Assembly: GCF_000622405.1 (NCBI RefSeq)
Contig: NZ_JASF01000005.1
Span: 1,860,001-1,924,000 of the forward strand
Length of the DNA stretch: 64,000 bases
Origin: Sulfitobacter donghicola DSW-25 = KCTC 12864 = JCM 14565
GTDB taxonomy: Bacteria > Pseudomonadota > Alphaproteobacteria > Rhodobacterales > Rhodobacteraceae
Direction of reading: 5' to 3'
Shown here: one piece after another, positions 29,473 to 38,779 of the stretch
Numbering within the stretch: position 1 is the first letter of the stretch
Layout of the letters: each line of letters begins with the position of its first letter
The notes under the pieces: model-generated
Databases searched by the model: none
What the model was told of the DNA's origin: nothing
Seen by the model: the letters and a program-made list of their open reading frames with translations, nothing else
Translations under genes and position numbers: made by a program

Positions 29473-30510
29473 ATGACCCATGCGATGACCAATTCCATTT
29501 CCCAAATGGCTTCTGCTGCCCACTCAAACCACAGCACCCGCTTTGGCGCGATTGATTCTGCAAAGGGTGTCGGCATCATTTTGGTTGTTTTTGGCCATGC
29601 GTGGCGCGGTGCGATGGGGGCAGGGCTTATCAGTGATGATAGGCTGTTCAGATACATCGATGCGGCGATCTATGCTTTTCACATGCCGCTGTTTTTCTTT
29701 TTGTCGGGGCTTCTCTTTTTAGAGACGCTTCAGAAATACGACACGGGCAAACTGCTGCGCGGCAGATTGACGCGGTTGCTGTGGCCTATGGCGCTTTGGA
29801 CCTGGCTTTTCTTTGGTCTGAAATTGGTCGCAGGGGGAGAGGCGAACACACCTGTTACGGTAGCGGATTTTCCGCTGATCCCGCTGCCGCCCTATGAGCA
29901 TCTTTGGTTCCTCTGGGCACTGTTCCTGATTCAGGGAATATTGGTTTTGCTTTTTGCTGCTCTGCCAAAAAGTCTGGATGCATGGCAGCTGCGCCGCTTT
30001 GCATCAAGTTTCGGGATGTTGATGGTTGCCCTTAGCTCGTTCATTTTTGTTCCTTCGCTCTTGTGGGGTCCGATGGTGGAACATGCGCCATACTTCCTGT
30101 TGGGGATTGGTGCGGGCGGCTTGCTTCATCTGCGTCCGCCATTGGCGGTGGGCGCCCTTGGGGCGCTAGGCTTTGGGATATTGACTGGTCTGGTAGGCGG
30201 CGAAAAAGCTTCGGTGCTCCACTCGGTGGCATTGCTGGTTTGTGCTTGGGCAGCGTGGTTGTTTGTTGATGGGGCATTGGATCCTAATGGGCTAATCGCC
30301 CGCTCGTTGCGATATCTGGGGCAGGCATCCATGGCGATTTACCTTACGCATACAGCATTTACTGCTGCTGTTCGGATTGTAATGTTGAAGGTTGGGGCTG
30401 CAGATTTCGCACTGGTTCTTCCCGCTAGCGTATTGGCAGGGCTTATTTTTCCGCTGTTCGTACTCTTTGCTGCCCGCAAACTAGGCGCAACTAAATTGCT
30501 GGGGTTCTGA
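29473..30510 (+). CDS. Acyltransferase-3 family membrane protein
   Basis: A 345-aa polytopic protein with about ten hydrophobic segments. It resembles the acyltransferase-3/OafA family (PF01757), which acylates surface sugars or exports polysaccharides. The conserved entry motif is FGAIDSAKGVGIILVVFGHAW, with the probable catalytic histidine in FGHAW. AFHMPLFFFLSGLLF and AIYLTHTAFT are further family signatures. The exact start is uncertain; ATG at 29473 or 29485 are both possible. It is inserted between rpmD and rplO, and O-acetylation of a polysaccharide is the family inference. Confidence 0.82.
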   Translation: MTHAMTNSISQMASAAHSNHSTRFGAIDSAKGVGIILVVFGHAWRGAMGAGLISDDRLFRYIDAAIYAFHMPLFFFLSGLLFLETLQKYDTGKLLRGRLTRLLWPMALWTWLFFGLKLVAGGEANTPVTVADFPLIPLPPYEHLWFLWALFLIQGILVLLFAALPKSLDAWQLRRFASSFGMLMVALSSFIFVPSLLWGPMVEHAPYFLLGIGAGGLLHLRPPLAVGALGALGFGILTGLVGGEKASVLHSVALLVCAWAAWLFVDGALDPNGLIARSLRYLGQASMAIYLTHTAFTAAVRIVMLKVGAADFALVLPASVLAGLIFPLFVLFAARKLGATKLLGF

Positions 30511-30522
30511 CCCTCTAGGCTC

Positions 30523-30551
30523 TTGCTTCAAACAGCTTCATCCCCTATACG
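30523..30551 (+). promoter_or_regulatory. Promoter of rplO-secY-adk
   Basis: TTGCTT (30523-30528), a 17-base spacer and TATACG (30546-30551) precede rplO by 95 bases. The -10 is identical to that of the S10 promoter, and the -35 to that of the rpmC candidate. Confidence 0.6.
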
Positions 30552-30645
30552 CGCGCAGTGGGCAGAATGCTGTCCACTCGAATCGTAACGCCGCGTCTAC
30601 CCGCTCCCGTCGCTGGGGGGTATTTCCGGCATAAGGAGAAGCGAC

Positions 30646-31128
30646 ATGAAACTTCACGAACTTTCTGACAATCCAGGCGCAACCAAACCACGCAAACGCG
30701 TTGGCCGTGGTCCTGGTTCCGGCACCGGTAAAATGGGTGGCCGTGGTATCAAAGGTCAAAAATCCCGTTCGGGTGTGGCGATCAAAGGGTACGAAGGCGG
30801 CCAGATGCCCCTCTACCAACGCCTGCCAAAGCGTGGCTTTAACAAGCCGAACCGCAAATCCTACTCCGCTATCAACTTGGGTCTGATCCAGAAGTTCGTT
30901 GATGCAGGCAAGCTGGATATCAAATCCGTCATCACTGAAGACGCACTGGTTGCAGCAGGCGTTGTACGTCGCAAGCGCGACGGCATCCGCATCCTTGCAA
31001 AAGGTGACGTAACAGCCAAGCTGAACCTCGACGTAACAGGCGCATCCAAGACTGCGGTTGAAGCTGTTGAGAAAGCTGGCGGCTCGCTGACAGTTAAAGC
31101 AGCGGCTGCGACAGAAGCTTCCGAATAA
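30646..31128 (+). CDS. rplO: 50S ribosomal protein L15
   Basis: L15 (160 aa) is an early 50S assembly protein. The Gly/Arg/Lys-rich N-terminus [29 protein letters not shown] block and [16 protein letters not shown] are clear. The C-terminus carries an Ala-rich extension. It starts a new transcription block after the acyltransferase. Confidence 0.98.
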   Translation: MKLHELSDNPGATKPRKRVGRGPGSGTGKMGGRGIKGQKSRSGVAIKGYEGGQMPLYQRLPKRGFNKPNRKSYSAINLGLIQKFVDAGKLDIKSVITEDALVAAGVVRRKRDGIRILAKGDVTAKLNLDVTGASKTAVEAVEKAGGSLTVKAAAATEASE

Positions 31129-31183
31129 CGCTTCGGTCTTGTGAGCGGCCGCGATGCCGCTTACATAGTCTTCAAGTTTTCCC

Positions 31184-31222
31184 AAACGCCGCCCGCCGGA
31201 AAACGGTTAGGGCGGCGTTTTT
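31184..31222 (+). terminator. Terminator-like hairpin between rplO and secY
   Basis: AAACGCCGCCC (31184-31194) pairs perfectly with GGGCGGCGTTT (31210-31220) and runs into TTTTT (31218-31222). It is a full intrinsic terminator inside the rplO-secY gap, so it should reduce secY-adk expression relative to rplO unless read-through is regulated. Confidence 0.85.
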
Positions 31223-31243
31223 GTTCAAAAAGAGAGCCTTTAC

Positions 31244-32608
31244 ATGGTATCTGCCGTCGAAAATATGGCCGCAAACTCTAGCTGGTCCGCTTTTGGTAAA
31301 GCGACCGACTTGCGCCACCGCATTCTTTTCACTCTTGGTCTGCTGATCGTTTACCGTCTGGGCACGTTTATTCCCGTGCCGGGAATCGATGGTGCTGCCC
31401 TTCGTGAGTTTATGGAAAGCGCTGGTCAGGGCATTGGCGGCATGGTTTCCATGTTCACTGGTGGTGCTTTGGGCCGCATGGGTATCTTTGCCCTTGGGAT
31501 TATGCCCTATATTTCCGCGTCGATCATTGTTCAGCTGCTGACGTCCATGGTGCCGTCGCTTGAGCAGCTCAAGAAAGAAGGCGATCAAGGCCGCAAGAAG
31601 ATCAACCAATATACCCGCTGGGGTACGGTTGCGCTTGCCACGGTCCAGTCCTACGGCCTTGCTGTGTCTCTAGAGGCGGGGGATATTGCCGCCGATCCGG
31701 GCATGTATTTCCGCATTGCCTGCATGATCACACTGGTTGGTGGTACAATGTTCCTGATGTGGCTGGGTGAGCAAATCACCGCGCGCGGCATCGGTAACGG
31801 TATTTCTCTTATCATCTTTGTTGGCATCATCGCCGAAGTTCCTGCGGCAATCGCCCAGTTCTTTGCCTCTGGCCGTTCCGGCGCGATTAGCCCAGCCGTG
31901 ATTGTTGGCGTGCTCGTGATGGTCATCGCCACCATTATGTTTGTGGTGTTTATGGAGCGCGCCCTGCGCAAAATTCACATTCAATACCCCCGCCGTCAGG
32001 TTGGGATGAAAGTATACGACGGTGGCTCTAGCCACTTGCCGATCAAGGTTAACCCAGCGGGCGTTATTCCGGCGATCTTTGCCAGCTCCTTGCTGCTGTT
32101 GCCGGTTACGATCAGCACATTCTCAGGGAATTCTACCAGCCCTGTGATGTCTTGGTTGCTGGCAAACTTTGGCCCTGGTCAGCCGCTTTACCTGCTGTTC
32201 TTCATCGCGATGATCGTCTTCTTTGCGTATTTCTATACGTTCAACGTAGCGTTCAAACCTGATGATGTAGCCGATAACCTGAAGAACCAGAACGGTTTTG
32301 TGCCAGGCATCCGCCCAGGTAAAAAGACCGCTGAATTCCTAGAGTATGTTGTAAACCGTGTTCTTGTTTTGGGGTCGGCCTATTTGGCAGCAGTGTGTAT
32401 TCTACCAGAAATCCTGCGCGGTCAGTTCGCGATTCCGTTCTACTTTGGCGGTACATCGGTTCTGATTGTGGTCTCGGTCACCATGGACACCATCCAGCAG
32501 GTACAAAGCCACCTCTTGGCACATCAATATGAAGGTCTGTTGGAGAAGTCGCAATTGCGCGGTAAATCCGGTAAAGGCCGCAAAAAACGGAGCCCAGCAC
32601 GCAAATGA
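31244..32608 (+). CDS. secY: Protein translocase subunit SecY
   Basis: SecY (454 aa) is the channel of the Sec translocon in the inner membrane. Ten membrane segments are evident. Conserved parts are [22 protein letters not shown] at the N-terminus, [27 protein letters not shown] (plug/TM2 region) and the cytoplasmic loop ending [20 protein letters not shown]. The start follows AAGAGAG. It overlaps adk by four bases (ATGA). Confidence 0.98.
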   Translation: MVSAVENMAANSSWSAFGKATDLRHRILFTLGLLIVYRLGTFIPVPGIDGAALREFMESAGQGIGGMVSMFTGGALGRMGIFALGIMPYISASIIVQLLTSMVPSLEQLKKEGDQGRKKINQYTRWGTVALATVQSYGLAVSLEAGDIAADPGMYFRIACMITLVGGTMFLMWLGEQITARGIGNGISLIIFVGIIAEVPAAIAQFFASGRSGAISPAVIVGVLVMVIATIMFVVFMERALRKIHIQYPRRQVGMKVYDGGSSHLPIKVNPAGVIPAIFASSLLLLPVTISTFSGNSTSPVMSWLLANFGPGQPLYLLFFIAMIVFFAYFYTFNVAFKPDDVADNLKNQNGFVPGIRPGKKTAEFLEYVVNRVLVLGSAYLAAVCILPEILRGQFAIPFYFGGTSVLIVVSVTMDTIQQVQSHLLAHQYEGLLEKSQLRGKSGKGRKKRSPARK

Positions 32609-33183
32609 ACATTATTCTTCTCGGACCCCCAGGCGCGGGCAAAGGTACACAAGCACAAAAACTGGTTGAAGGCCGGAACATGGTTCAGCTTTCCACAGGC
32701 GACATGCTGCGCGCAGCCCGTACATCAGGTACCGAGATGGGTAATAAAGTTGCGGCTGTCATGGACGCCGGCAACCTTGTGACAGATGAGATCGTGATCG
32801 GCCTGATCCGTGAACAGCTTGAGGCAGGCGGCGACCACGGTGGTTTCATCTTTGACGGGTTCCCGCGCACGCTGGCACAGGCTGACGCGCTTGGCTCATT
32901 GATGGAAGAGATGGGCCAGACATTGGACCACGCCATTGAATTGCAGGTAAACGACGAGATCCTCGTCGAACGCATCCTTGGCCGCGCAGCAGAAGCCATT
33001 GCCGCTGGTGGCACTGCACGTGCCGACGACAATGAAGAAAGCCTCAAGACGCGCCTGATGGCCTACTACAAACAGACTTCTCCGCTGATCGGTTACTACC
33101 ACGCTAAAGGCGACCTCAAAGGCGTAGACGGTCTTGGCTCTATGGAAGCGGTTGCAGGCGAAATCGCCGCAATTCTTGGTTAA
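32605..33183 (+). CDS. adk: Adenylate kinase (short form)
   Basis: Adenylate kinase (192 aa) converts ATP + AMP to 2 ADP. It has the P-loop GPPGAGKGT at residues 7-15, [10 protein letters not shown] (AMP site) and [10 protein letters not shown]. The LID domain is short: between the RILGRA arginine and the next RADDNEE there is no zinc-cysteine insertion, which explains the length below the 214 aa of E. coli. It is translationally coupled to secY and is the last gene before the 30 kb accessory block. Confidence 0.98.
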   Translation: MNIILLGPPGAGKGTQAQKLVEGRNMVQLSTGDMLRAARTSGTEMGNKVAAVMDAGNLVTDEIVIGLIREQLEAGGDHGGFIFDGFPRTLAQADALGSLMEEMGQTLDHAIELQVNDEILVERILGRAAEAIAAGGTARADDNEESLKTRLMAYYKQTSPLIGYYHAKGDLKGVDGLGSMEAVAGEIAAILG

Positions 33184-33192
33184 CAAATTATT

Positions 33193-33228
33193 CAAAAAAA
33201 GGGCGGCTGATTCAAAATCGGCCGCCCT
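33193..33228 (-). terminator. Terminator of the betC operon
   Basis: GGGCGGC (33201-33207) and GCCGCCC, with GATT/AATC pairs inside, form a hairpin preceded on the plus strand by AAAAAAA. That run is a T-tract for minus-strand transcripts, so the site closes the betC operon that ends at 33262. It lies only 10-45 bases past adk. Confidence 0.8.
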
Positions 33229-33261
33229 GAGCTGCTCAGAGATTTGCGGGTGCTTTGCCCG

Positions 33262-34779
33262 TCAATTCCCCGTCATTTTGACGGGAAGGAACGAAAACGC
33301 CCATTCGTTATAGCCCCCTTCACCGCGATACCATATGACCTCGTCGGTTGCTTCTTCTGCATGGTTCCACCGTGGCTTGATGCCCGATTTATAGCCCTCC
33401 ACGATCAAACGGCGGCGTTTTTGGCTTTCGACAATATCCGCTGTGAGTGTGTCTATGTCCCACTTTTCTGCGACAAGTTTTTCAAACTCAGCCACGCGAT
33501 CTGCATGATCTGGATCGGCGGCAAGGTTGTGCCGTTCGTCAGGGTCTGTTGATAGATCAAACATCAATGCAGGGTCGACTCTGGAGTAGATGAATTTGAA
33601 CGAGCCTTTGCGGATCATCAGGATCGGCGTTGGAGTTGCTTCGGCCAGATACTCTGCAAAAACAGGGCGATCTAGTTGGGGGTTACTTGCGGATGCTTGG
33701 GTTAGGTCATGGCCCTCTAGCGTCTCGATTCCGCTCTGCCATGGGGCGCCTGTGGCGATCCCCATAAAGGTTGGCAAAATATCCACAAGCGACGCAGGAG
33801 TCGCCACGCGCTCAGGAGTTTGCCCAGGCAGTTTCATCAGCAAAGGCACCTGTAGCGCGCGTTCGTAAAAGTGCTTTTTAAACCACATACCACGTTCGCC
33901 CAACATTTCGCCGTGGTCCGACGTAAAGATGATGGCGGTTTCTTCCGCTTTGCCTATGGCGTCCAGTGTTTTGAACAGTTGGCCGATCATCTCATCAATA
34001 TAGCTGATCGACCCGTAATAGGCGCGGCGTGCGCGTGCGATGTCTTCGTCTGCAAATTGCATATCCAGCATGTTGAAATCAGCCAGCAAACGCTGGGCGT
34101 GGGCGTCATGTTCTTCGGCTGGTAGCGCTGGAACGGAAGGCAGGGGGATGTCTACGCCTTCATATAGGTCCCAATATTCCTTTCGGCATAGATAGGGCTC
34201 ATGTGGATGGGTGTATGACACCTGTAAAAAGAACGGCCGCGTGTCATCTGAGCGGGCCAGATTATAGAGGTGCTGGATCGCCTGTGCCGTAACCATTTCG
34301 TCAAAATCAATCTGGACCGAACGCTCGCAGACGCCTGAAACCAATACGGACCTCTGGTCATTTGTATCGCGTTTGCCTTCATCCCCCCAATAGGGCACCC
34401 AGCTAAAATCGGCTGGATATAGGTCTGGGGTTAGGCGTTTTTCAAATCCGTGGTACTGATCGGGCCCAATGAAATGCATTTTGCCCGACAGAGCGGTCTG
34501 GTACCCAGCGGCCCGTAAATAATGCGCATAAGTCGGGATCGACGCAGGCATTTCGGCCGCATTATCAAAGGCCTTTATGGTCGAACAAAGTTGCCCTGAT
34601 GCCATCGAAAACCGTGATGGCGCGCATAGCGGAAAGTTGCAGTAGGCTGTCTCGAACACCGTGCCGGTTTCGGCAAGGCGGTCCAGATTGGGGGCGTGAC
34701 AGACCGTGTCGCCATAGGCGCGCAGCGATGCGGCTGTCAGTTGGTCTACCTGAATGAACAAGATGTTAGGCGACGTCAT
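33262..34779 (-). CDS. betC: Choline-sulfatase
   Basis: A 505-aa type I sulfatase that would release choline and sulfate from choline-O-sulfate, feeding betaine synthesis. The formylglycine motif C-x-P-S-R is present as CAPSR (Cys52). Metal ligands are seen in VDQLTA at the N-terminus and in TSDHGEMLGERGMWFKKHFYE. The choline-sulfatase signature KAFDNAAEMPASIPTYAHYL and SGKMHFIGPDQYHGFEKRL argue for BetC rather than a generic sulfatase. It has no signal peptide, so it acts in the cytoplasm on imported substrate. It is last in a minus-strand operon with a ProXVW-type importer, 6 bases after the permease gene. Confidence 0.9.
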   Translation of the reverse strand: MTSPNILFIQVDQLTAASLRAYGDTVCHAPNLDRLAETGTVFETAYCNFPLCAPSRFSMASGQLCSTIKAFDNAAEMPASIPTYAHYLRAAGYQTALSGKMHFIGPDQYHGFEKRLTPDLYPADFSWVPYWGDEGKRDTNDQRSVLVSGVCERSVQIDFDEMVTAQAIQHLYNLARSDDTRPFFLQVSYTHPHEPYLCRKEYWDLYEGVDIPLPSVPALPAEEHDAHAQRLLADFNMLDMQFADEDIARARRAYYGSISYIDEMIGQLFKTLDAIGKAEETAIIFTSDHGEMLGERGMWFKKHFYERALQVPLLMKLPGQTPERVATPASLVDILPTFMGIATGAPWQSGIETLEGHDLTQASASNPQLDRPVFAEYLAEATPTPILMIRKGSFKFIYSRVDPALMFDLSTDPDERHNLAADPDHADRVAEFEKLVAEKWDIDTLTADIVESQKRRRLIVEGYKSGIKPRWNHAEEATDEVIWYRGEGGYNEWAFSFLPVKMTGN

Positions 34780-34785
34780 TTAGGT

Positions 34786-35703
34786 TTATCCTTTACCTGT
34801 TAATTTACGGATCGCGCCAACGGGCCCGATCTCGTACCATTTTTTGTGACCGCGATCGCGGGCCGACACACCAAAGCTTTGGCTGATCCGGTCGATAACA
34901 ATGGCAAGGAACACAATGCCCAGGCCGCCCACTGTCGCGATGCCCATATCCAGACGGCCAATGCCGCGCAGAACCATTTGACCCAGCCCTGTAACCGAGA
35001 TCATGGAAGCCACAACAACCATCGACAATGCCATCATGATCGTCTGGTTTACCCCTGCCATAATTGTTGGCATGGCAAGGGGCAGTTCGACCTTATAAAG
35101 CGTCTGACGCTGGCTTGCGCCAAATGCGCGCGCGGCCTCGACCATGTCTTCGCGCACTTGGCGAATGCCCAGATTGGTCAGGCGCACCACTGGCGGCAAC
35201 GCATAGATGAAGGTCACAATCACGCCCGACACATTGCCAATAGAAAACAGCATGACGATGGGCACCAGATATACAAACGACGGGATCGTCTGCATGAGAT
35301 CAAGGAAGGGGCGCAAAACCGTCCAAAAACGATCATTCCGCGCGGCTAAAATGCCCAAGGGAATGCCGATCATCGAACAGAATATGACGCAGGTCAGAAC
35401 GATGGACAGGGTGACCATGCTTTCTTCCCAAGCGCCCATCAGACCGATCGCAATCATCGAAGCCCCAGTGACCATCGCCAGCTTACGCCCGCCTGCCTGC
35501 CAACCGACAAGCACAATAAGCGCAAGCATCAGAAGATCTGGCGCGCCGGTCAATCCGTCCTCTAGGCCGGTCAAAACGATGTCGAACGGGACTTTGATGG
35601 CTTGAAAGATAAACCTGAAATTATCGACAACCCATTGCAGGGCGGTTTCTACCCAAGTGCCAACAGGCACCCATTCTTTATCAAAGATATTCCAGAGATC
35701 CAT
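34786..35703 (-). CDS. proW: Betaine/choline-type ABC transporter permease (ProW-like)
   Basis: A 305-aa inner-membrane permease with the binding-protein-dependent transport fold. About six or seven hydrophobic segments are present, and the EAA loop reads EAARAFGASQRQTLYKVELPLAMP. The order and sequence resemble ProW of the proline/glycine-betaine system. The substrate could be glycine betaine, choline or choline-O-sulfate. The adjoining betC favours a choline-sulfate or betaine role. It is the third gene of the operon, 9 bases after the ATPase gene. Confidence 0.88.
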   Translation of the reverse strand: MDLWNIFDKEWVPVGTWVETALQWVVDNFRFIFQAIKVPFDIVLTGLEDGLTGAPDLLMLALIVLVGWQAGGRKLAMVTGASMIAIGLMGAWEESMVTLSIVLTCVIFCSMIGIPLGILAARNDRFWTVLRPFLDLMQTIPSFVYLVPIVMLFSIGNVSGVIVTFIYALPPVVRLTNLGIRQVREDMVEAARAFGASQRQTLYKVELPLAMPTIMAGVNQTIMMALSMVVVASMISVTGLGQMVLRGIGRLDMGIATVGGLGIVFLAIVIDRISQSFGVSARDRGHKKWYEIGPVGAIRKLTGKG

Positions 35704-35712
35704 TTGTTCCCC

Positions 35713-36732
35713 CTATCCGCGCAACGCACGTAATGCGTCGGCAATGGTGATAATTCCTGCGGGTTTATTGCCAGTATCAAGAACGGTGACAGGCGTTTGA
35801 TCGTCCATAAACTGATCCATGATCTCGCTTAACTCACAGTCTAGCGGCACGGTTTTGGCTGTGGGGCTTTGCCACTCCAAAGGAGACATTATGGTTTTTG
35901 CACGGACCAAGTTAACGCGGCTGATGCCTTTTACAAATTCAGCAACATAATCATCCTTGGGGTTTGTAACGATCTCTTCTGGGGTGCCTGTTTGCACGAT
36001 GACACCATCGTTCATAATGGCGATTTGATCGCCCATACGGATCGCTTCGTCCAAGTCATGTGTGATAAACACGGTGGTCTTTTTCAGCTTTCTGGAGAGC
36101 TCAAGAAACTGGTCCTGCAACTGGCGCCTGATCAGCGGATCAAGCGCGGAAAAAGGTTCATCCATCAGCAAAATATCAGGGTCCGCAGCCAAGGCACGGG
36201 CAAGGCCAACACGCTGCTGCATACCGCCTGACAATTGGTCGGGATAGTGATCTTCCCACCCTTGCAGATCCATCGCGGCCAGCGCCTCTTCGGCGGCTTT
36301 ACGGCGTTTTTCCAAAGGCACGTCGCGCACCTCAAGGCCAAAGCCGACATTTTCAGCAAGGGAGCGATGCGGCCAAAGGGCCATGTGCTGGAACACCATT
36401 CCGATCGATTCCGCGCGCAGCTTACGCAACTCAGCTTCGCCCATGGTGTCAACACGGTGGCCGGCTACGTGAATTTCGCCCGCTGTCGGTTCGATCAAAC
36501 GGTTGATGTGGCGAACCAAGGTAGACTTGCCCGAACCTGACAGCCCCATGATGCAAAAAATCTCACCCTTATTCACGCTAAAGCTTGCGTTCCGTACCCC
36601 TAGAACACAGTTAAAGCGGTCACGGACTTCCTCTTTTGACAGGCCTTCACTTTGAACGGCCTCAAGAGCTTCTTTTTCCCGTGCGCCGTAAATCTTCCAA
36701 AGATTACGGCATTCAATTTCTACGTCGGCCAT
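35713..36732 (-). CDS. proV: Betaine/choline-type ABC transporter ATPase (ProV-like)
   Basis: A 339-aa ATPase of the ProV/OpuAA type. Walker A is GLSGSGKST at residues 63-71, the signature is LSGGMQQRVGLARALA and Walker B is ILLMDEPFSALDP. The ProV-specific insertion GLSKEEVRDRF precedes the P-loop. The C-terminal part, after AEFVKGISRVNLVRAK, is shorter than E. coli ProV and looks like one CBS-type domain instead of two. Regulation by osmotic state may therefore differ. It is the second gene of the operon. Confidence 0.9.
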   Translation of the reverse strand: MADVEIECRNLWKIYGAREKEALEAVQSEGLSKEEVRDRFNCVLGVRNASFSVNKGEIFCIMGLSGSGKSTLVRHINRLIEPTAGEIHVAGHRVDTMGEAELRKLRAESIGMVFQHMALWPHRSLAENVGFGLEVRDVPLEKRRKAAEEALAAMDLQGWEDHYPDQLSGGMQQRVGLARALAADPDILLMDEPFSALDPLIRRQLQDQFLELSRKLKKTTVFITHDLDEAIRMGDQIAIMNDGVIVQTGTPEEIVTNPKDDYVAEFVKGISRVNLVRAKTIMSPLEWQSPTAKTVPLDCELSEIMDQFMDDQTPVTVLDTGNKPAGIITIADALRALRG

Positions 36733-36793
36733 TTGCTCTCTCTAAAATAGAAACGAGGCACCGGTTTCTCGGTGCCTCGTTAAACAAAATGAA

Positions 36794-37750
36794 TTATTTG
36801 GCAGCTTTTGCGGCTTCCGAGACCCACGTATCAAACTGGGCTTGGTTTGCGGCAACCCAATCCTCGGCGTGGCGGCGGAAGTCTTCTAGCGTGTCCTCGC
36901 CATCGCGCAGTTTAACCTGCGCCGCATTCACCGCGCCCAGCGGGATTTCAACGCTGTTCAGGAACGCAGCAGCAGCTGGGTTGTCTTCCATAAACTCTTT
37001 GTTGGCCACAACGTAAACGTCGTTGATCGCAAAGCCCACATCCATCGCAGCATCCGCTGCCTGTACACCGATTTGCACAACATCTGTACCGGGCACCAGA
37101 ACGTCGCTGATCCAGTTTGGTGTCCATGTGTAATAGATGATCGGCGCACCTTCGTTATAGCGCGTGATCGTATCGGCCATGATCGCGAAATAGCTGCCTT
37201 GGTCGTGGTGCACGGTGTCGCGCAGATCAAGGTTGTCTAGGTGCTCTTCGATTTTGATTTCACAGCCCCAACCAGGGTTACAGCCAGACAGGTTTGCTTT
37301 GCCGTCGCCATTGCTGTCGAACAGCGCTGCAACCGCAGGGTCGGACAGCTGCTGGATGCTGGTGATCCCATTGGCCTCGGCGGTTTTCTTGTCCATAAAG
37401 AAACCTTGGCCAGCGCCGGTGATAACCGCGTGTTCGCGCACCATCACGGCGTCGCCGCCTGATTTGTCATAGAATTGGTTATGCAGTGGCTGCCAGTGGT
37501 TTACTGTATAGGAAGCGTCACCTGATGATACCGCAAGGTGCAATGCAGGGAAATCCGCTTCGCGTGTTTCGTCAACTTCATAGCCCAGTGCCTCAAGCCC
37601 CAACTGAACAACCATGTGCTGGAACCATGCGTTTGCTGGTGTGCCCTTAATGGGTTCTACGGTAACGCCTTTTCCAGGCATGTCCTGTGCAAACGCGCTG
37701 CTGCTGATTGTTAACGCCGCCAATGCGGCCGTAACTGTTAGCCTTTTCAT
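36794..37750 (-). CDS. proX: Periplasmic betaine-binding protein (ProX-like)
   Basis: A 318-aa periplasmic receptor with a Sec signal (MKRLTVTAALAALTISSSAFA). Three tryptophans that cage the trimethylammonium group in ProX can be placed: NHWQPLHNQFYD, GCNPGWGCEI and YYTWTPNWISD. This is the ProX fold, not the unrelated ChoX fold of rhizobial choline importers. The start at 37750 leaves 7 bases to GGGAG; an ATG one codon earlier also exists. It is the first gene of the operon, divergent from the LysR gene. Confidence 0.88.
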   Translation of the reverse strand: MKRLTVTAALAALTISSSAFAQDMPGKGVTVEPIKGTPANAWFQHMVVQLGLEALGYEVDETREADFPALHLAVSSGDASYTVNHWQPLHNQFYDKSGGDAVMVREHAVITGAGQGFFMDKKTAEANGITSIQQLSDPAVAALFDSNGDGKANLSGCNPGWGCEIKIEEHLDNLDLRDTVHHDQGSYFAIMADTITRYNEGAPIIYYTWTPNWISDVLVPGTDVVQIGVQAADAAMDVGFAINDVYVVANKEFMEDNPAAAAFLNSVEIPLGAVNAAQVKLRDGEDTLEDFRRHAEDWVAANQAQFDTWVSEAAKAAK

Positions 37751-37820
37751 CATATTACTCCCTATTCTGTTTCTAGCCCCAGAGTAGCCAAGCAAACACA
37801 AGCGTGAAGTTGCTGATATC

Positions 37821-37834
37821 TAACAGCTGTGTTA
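37821..37834. promoter_or_regulatory. Candidate LysR operator
   Basis: TAACA (37821-37825), GCTG and TGTTA (37830-37834) form a perfect dyad in the proX-LysR intergenic region. It has the length and T...A ends of LysR-type boxes. It lies 11 bases before the chosen LysR start codon. Confidence 0.5.
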
Positions 37835-37845
37835 ACCAGAGCGTT

Positions 37846-38745
37846 ATGGCAAATCTTAGAAAAGATGCACATTTATTAAGGAACATCGTAACTTTCCAAG
37901 CGGCATCTCGCTCTCGGAACTTTACGAAAGCCGCCGCCGAGCTGGGCGTGTCCAGAGTGGCGGTGAGCCGTCAGATCGCTGACCTAGAACATGCAATCGG
38001 CCAGACGTTGTTTTCGCGTAACCACCGAACGGTGTCTCTGACCCGAAATGGTGAGATATTTTCGAATGCGATATCTCCTGCACTGGATGCGATCGCAGGA
38101 GCATTGGCCCAACAACGAAAAAGCACGTCTGATCAGCGGCTTTCGGTGACGGTTACCTCTGCTTTTGCAACCTATTGGCTCATGCCGCGCCTTGTAGATT
38201 TCGGCGCGAGTCATCCTGAAATCGAGGTGAATCTGGTGGTTTCCGATCGGTATCTGGACCTAGAGGCCGAAGGCATTGATGTGGCTGTGCGATACAGCCC
38301 CCAACAGCAAAACCAATCTGGTTGGGTGCCGCTGATGCAGGAAACGATCCTTCCCGTCTATAGCCCGAATTACAACGCACATACTTCTTTGGGGTCTGAA
38401 TACGATCTTAAGGACGAGCGATTGCTGTTTTTATCCGGCAGGTATCGCCGCGAAGCCCGATGGGAGCATTGGTTCGCCGAGCGCGGGATTGTCCCGACCG
38501 AAGAGCGATCAGGGGTTTCGGTAAACACCTACATCAACATGCTGCAAGCCGCGATTGAGGGGCAGGGCATTGCCTTGGCGGGGCGGCCTTTGGTGGATAG
38601 ATTCCTAGCGGATGGATCGCTGAAAACCATCCCTGATATTCCCGCGCTCAAGCGAGGGTATTACAATCTGTATCGTCGGTCGGGCCATGAAAACGCCCGT
38701 GTTTTCTGTGGCTGGATCGAGGCGCAGTTTGAGAGTGCCAATTGA
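37846..38745 (+). CDS. LysR-family regulator, probably of choline-sulfate use
   Basis: A 299-aa LysR-type transcription factor. The N-terminal winged HTH is plain (FQAASRSRNFTKAAAELGVS, RVAVSRQIADLEHAIGQTLF), followed by the two-lobed inducer domain, which ends with the typical GLALAGRPLV-like IALAGRPLVDRFLADGSL. It is GcvA-like. LysR genes next to choline sulfatase are a known family pattern (TIGR03418 type), so it probably controls the divergent proXVW-betC operon. ATG 37846 (MANLRKDAH) was chosen. A GTG at 37804 would read through the palindrome. Confidence 0.82.
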   Translation: MANLRKDAHLLRNIVTFQAASRSRNFTKAAAELGVSRVAVSRQIADLEHAIGQTLFSRNHRTVSLTRNGEIFSNAISPALDAIAGALAQQRKSTSDQRLSVTVTSAFATYWLMPRLVDFGASHPEIEVNLVVSDRYLDLEAEGIDVAVRYSPQQQNQSGWVPLMQETILPVYSPNYNAHTSLGSEYDLKDERLLFLSGRYRREARWEHWFAERGIVPTEERSGVSVNTYINMLQAAIEGQGIALAGRPLVDRFLADGSLKTIPDIPALKRGYYNLYRRSGHENARVFCGWIEAQFESAN

Positions 38746-38761
38746 TCCAGCCACAGGGCGG

Positions 38762-38779
38762 GGCAGGCTGGTGCCTGCC
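38762..38779. terminator. Hairpin between convergent LysR and RND genes
   Basis: GGCAGGC (38762-38768) and GCCTGCC (38773-38779) form a perfect stem over TGGT in the 33-base gap between two convergent genes. The T-tract is weak on either side, so it is at best a modest bidirectional terminator. Confidence 0.5.

Noticed and set aside
37804..38745. Longer LysR gene from GTG 37804
   Set aside because: The extra 14 residues are not family-like and would cover the TAACA-N4-TGTTA dyad.
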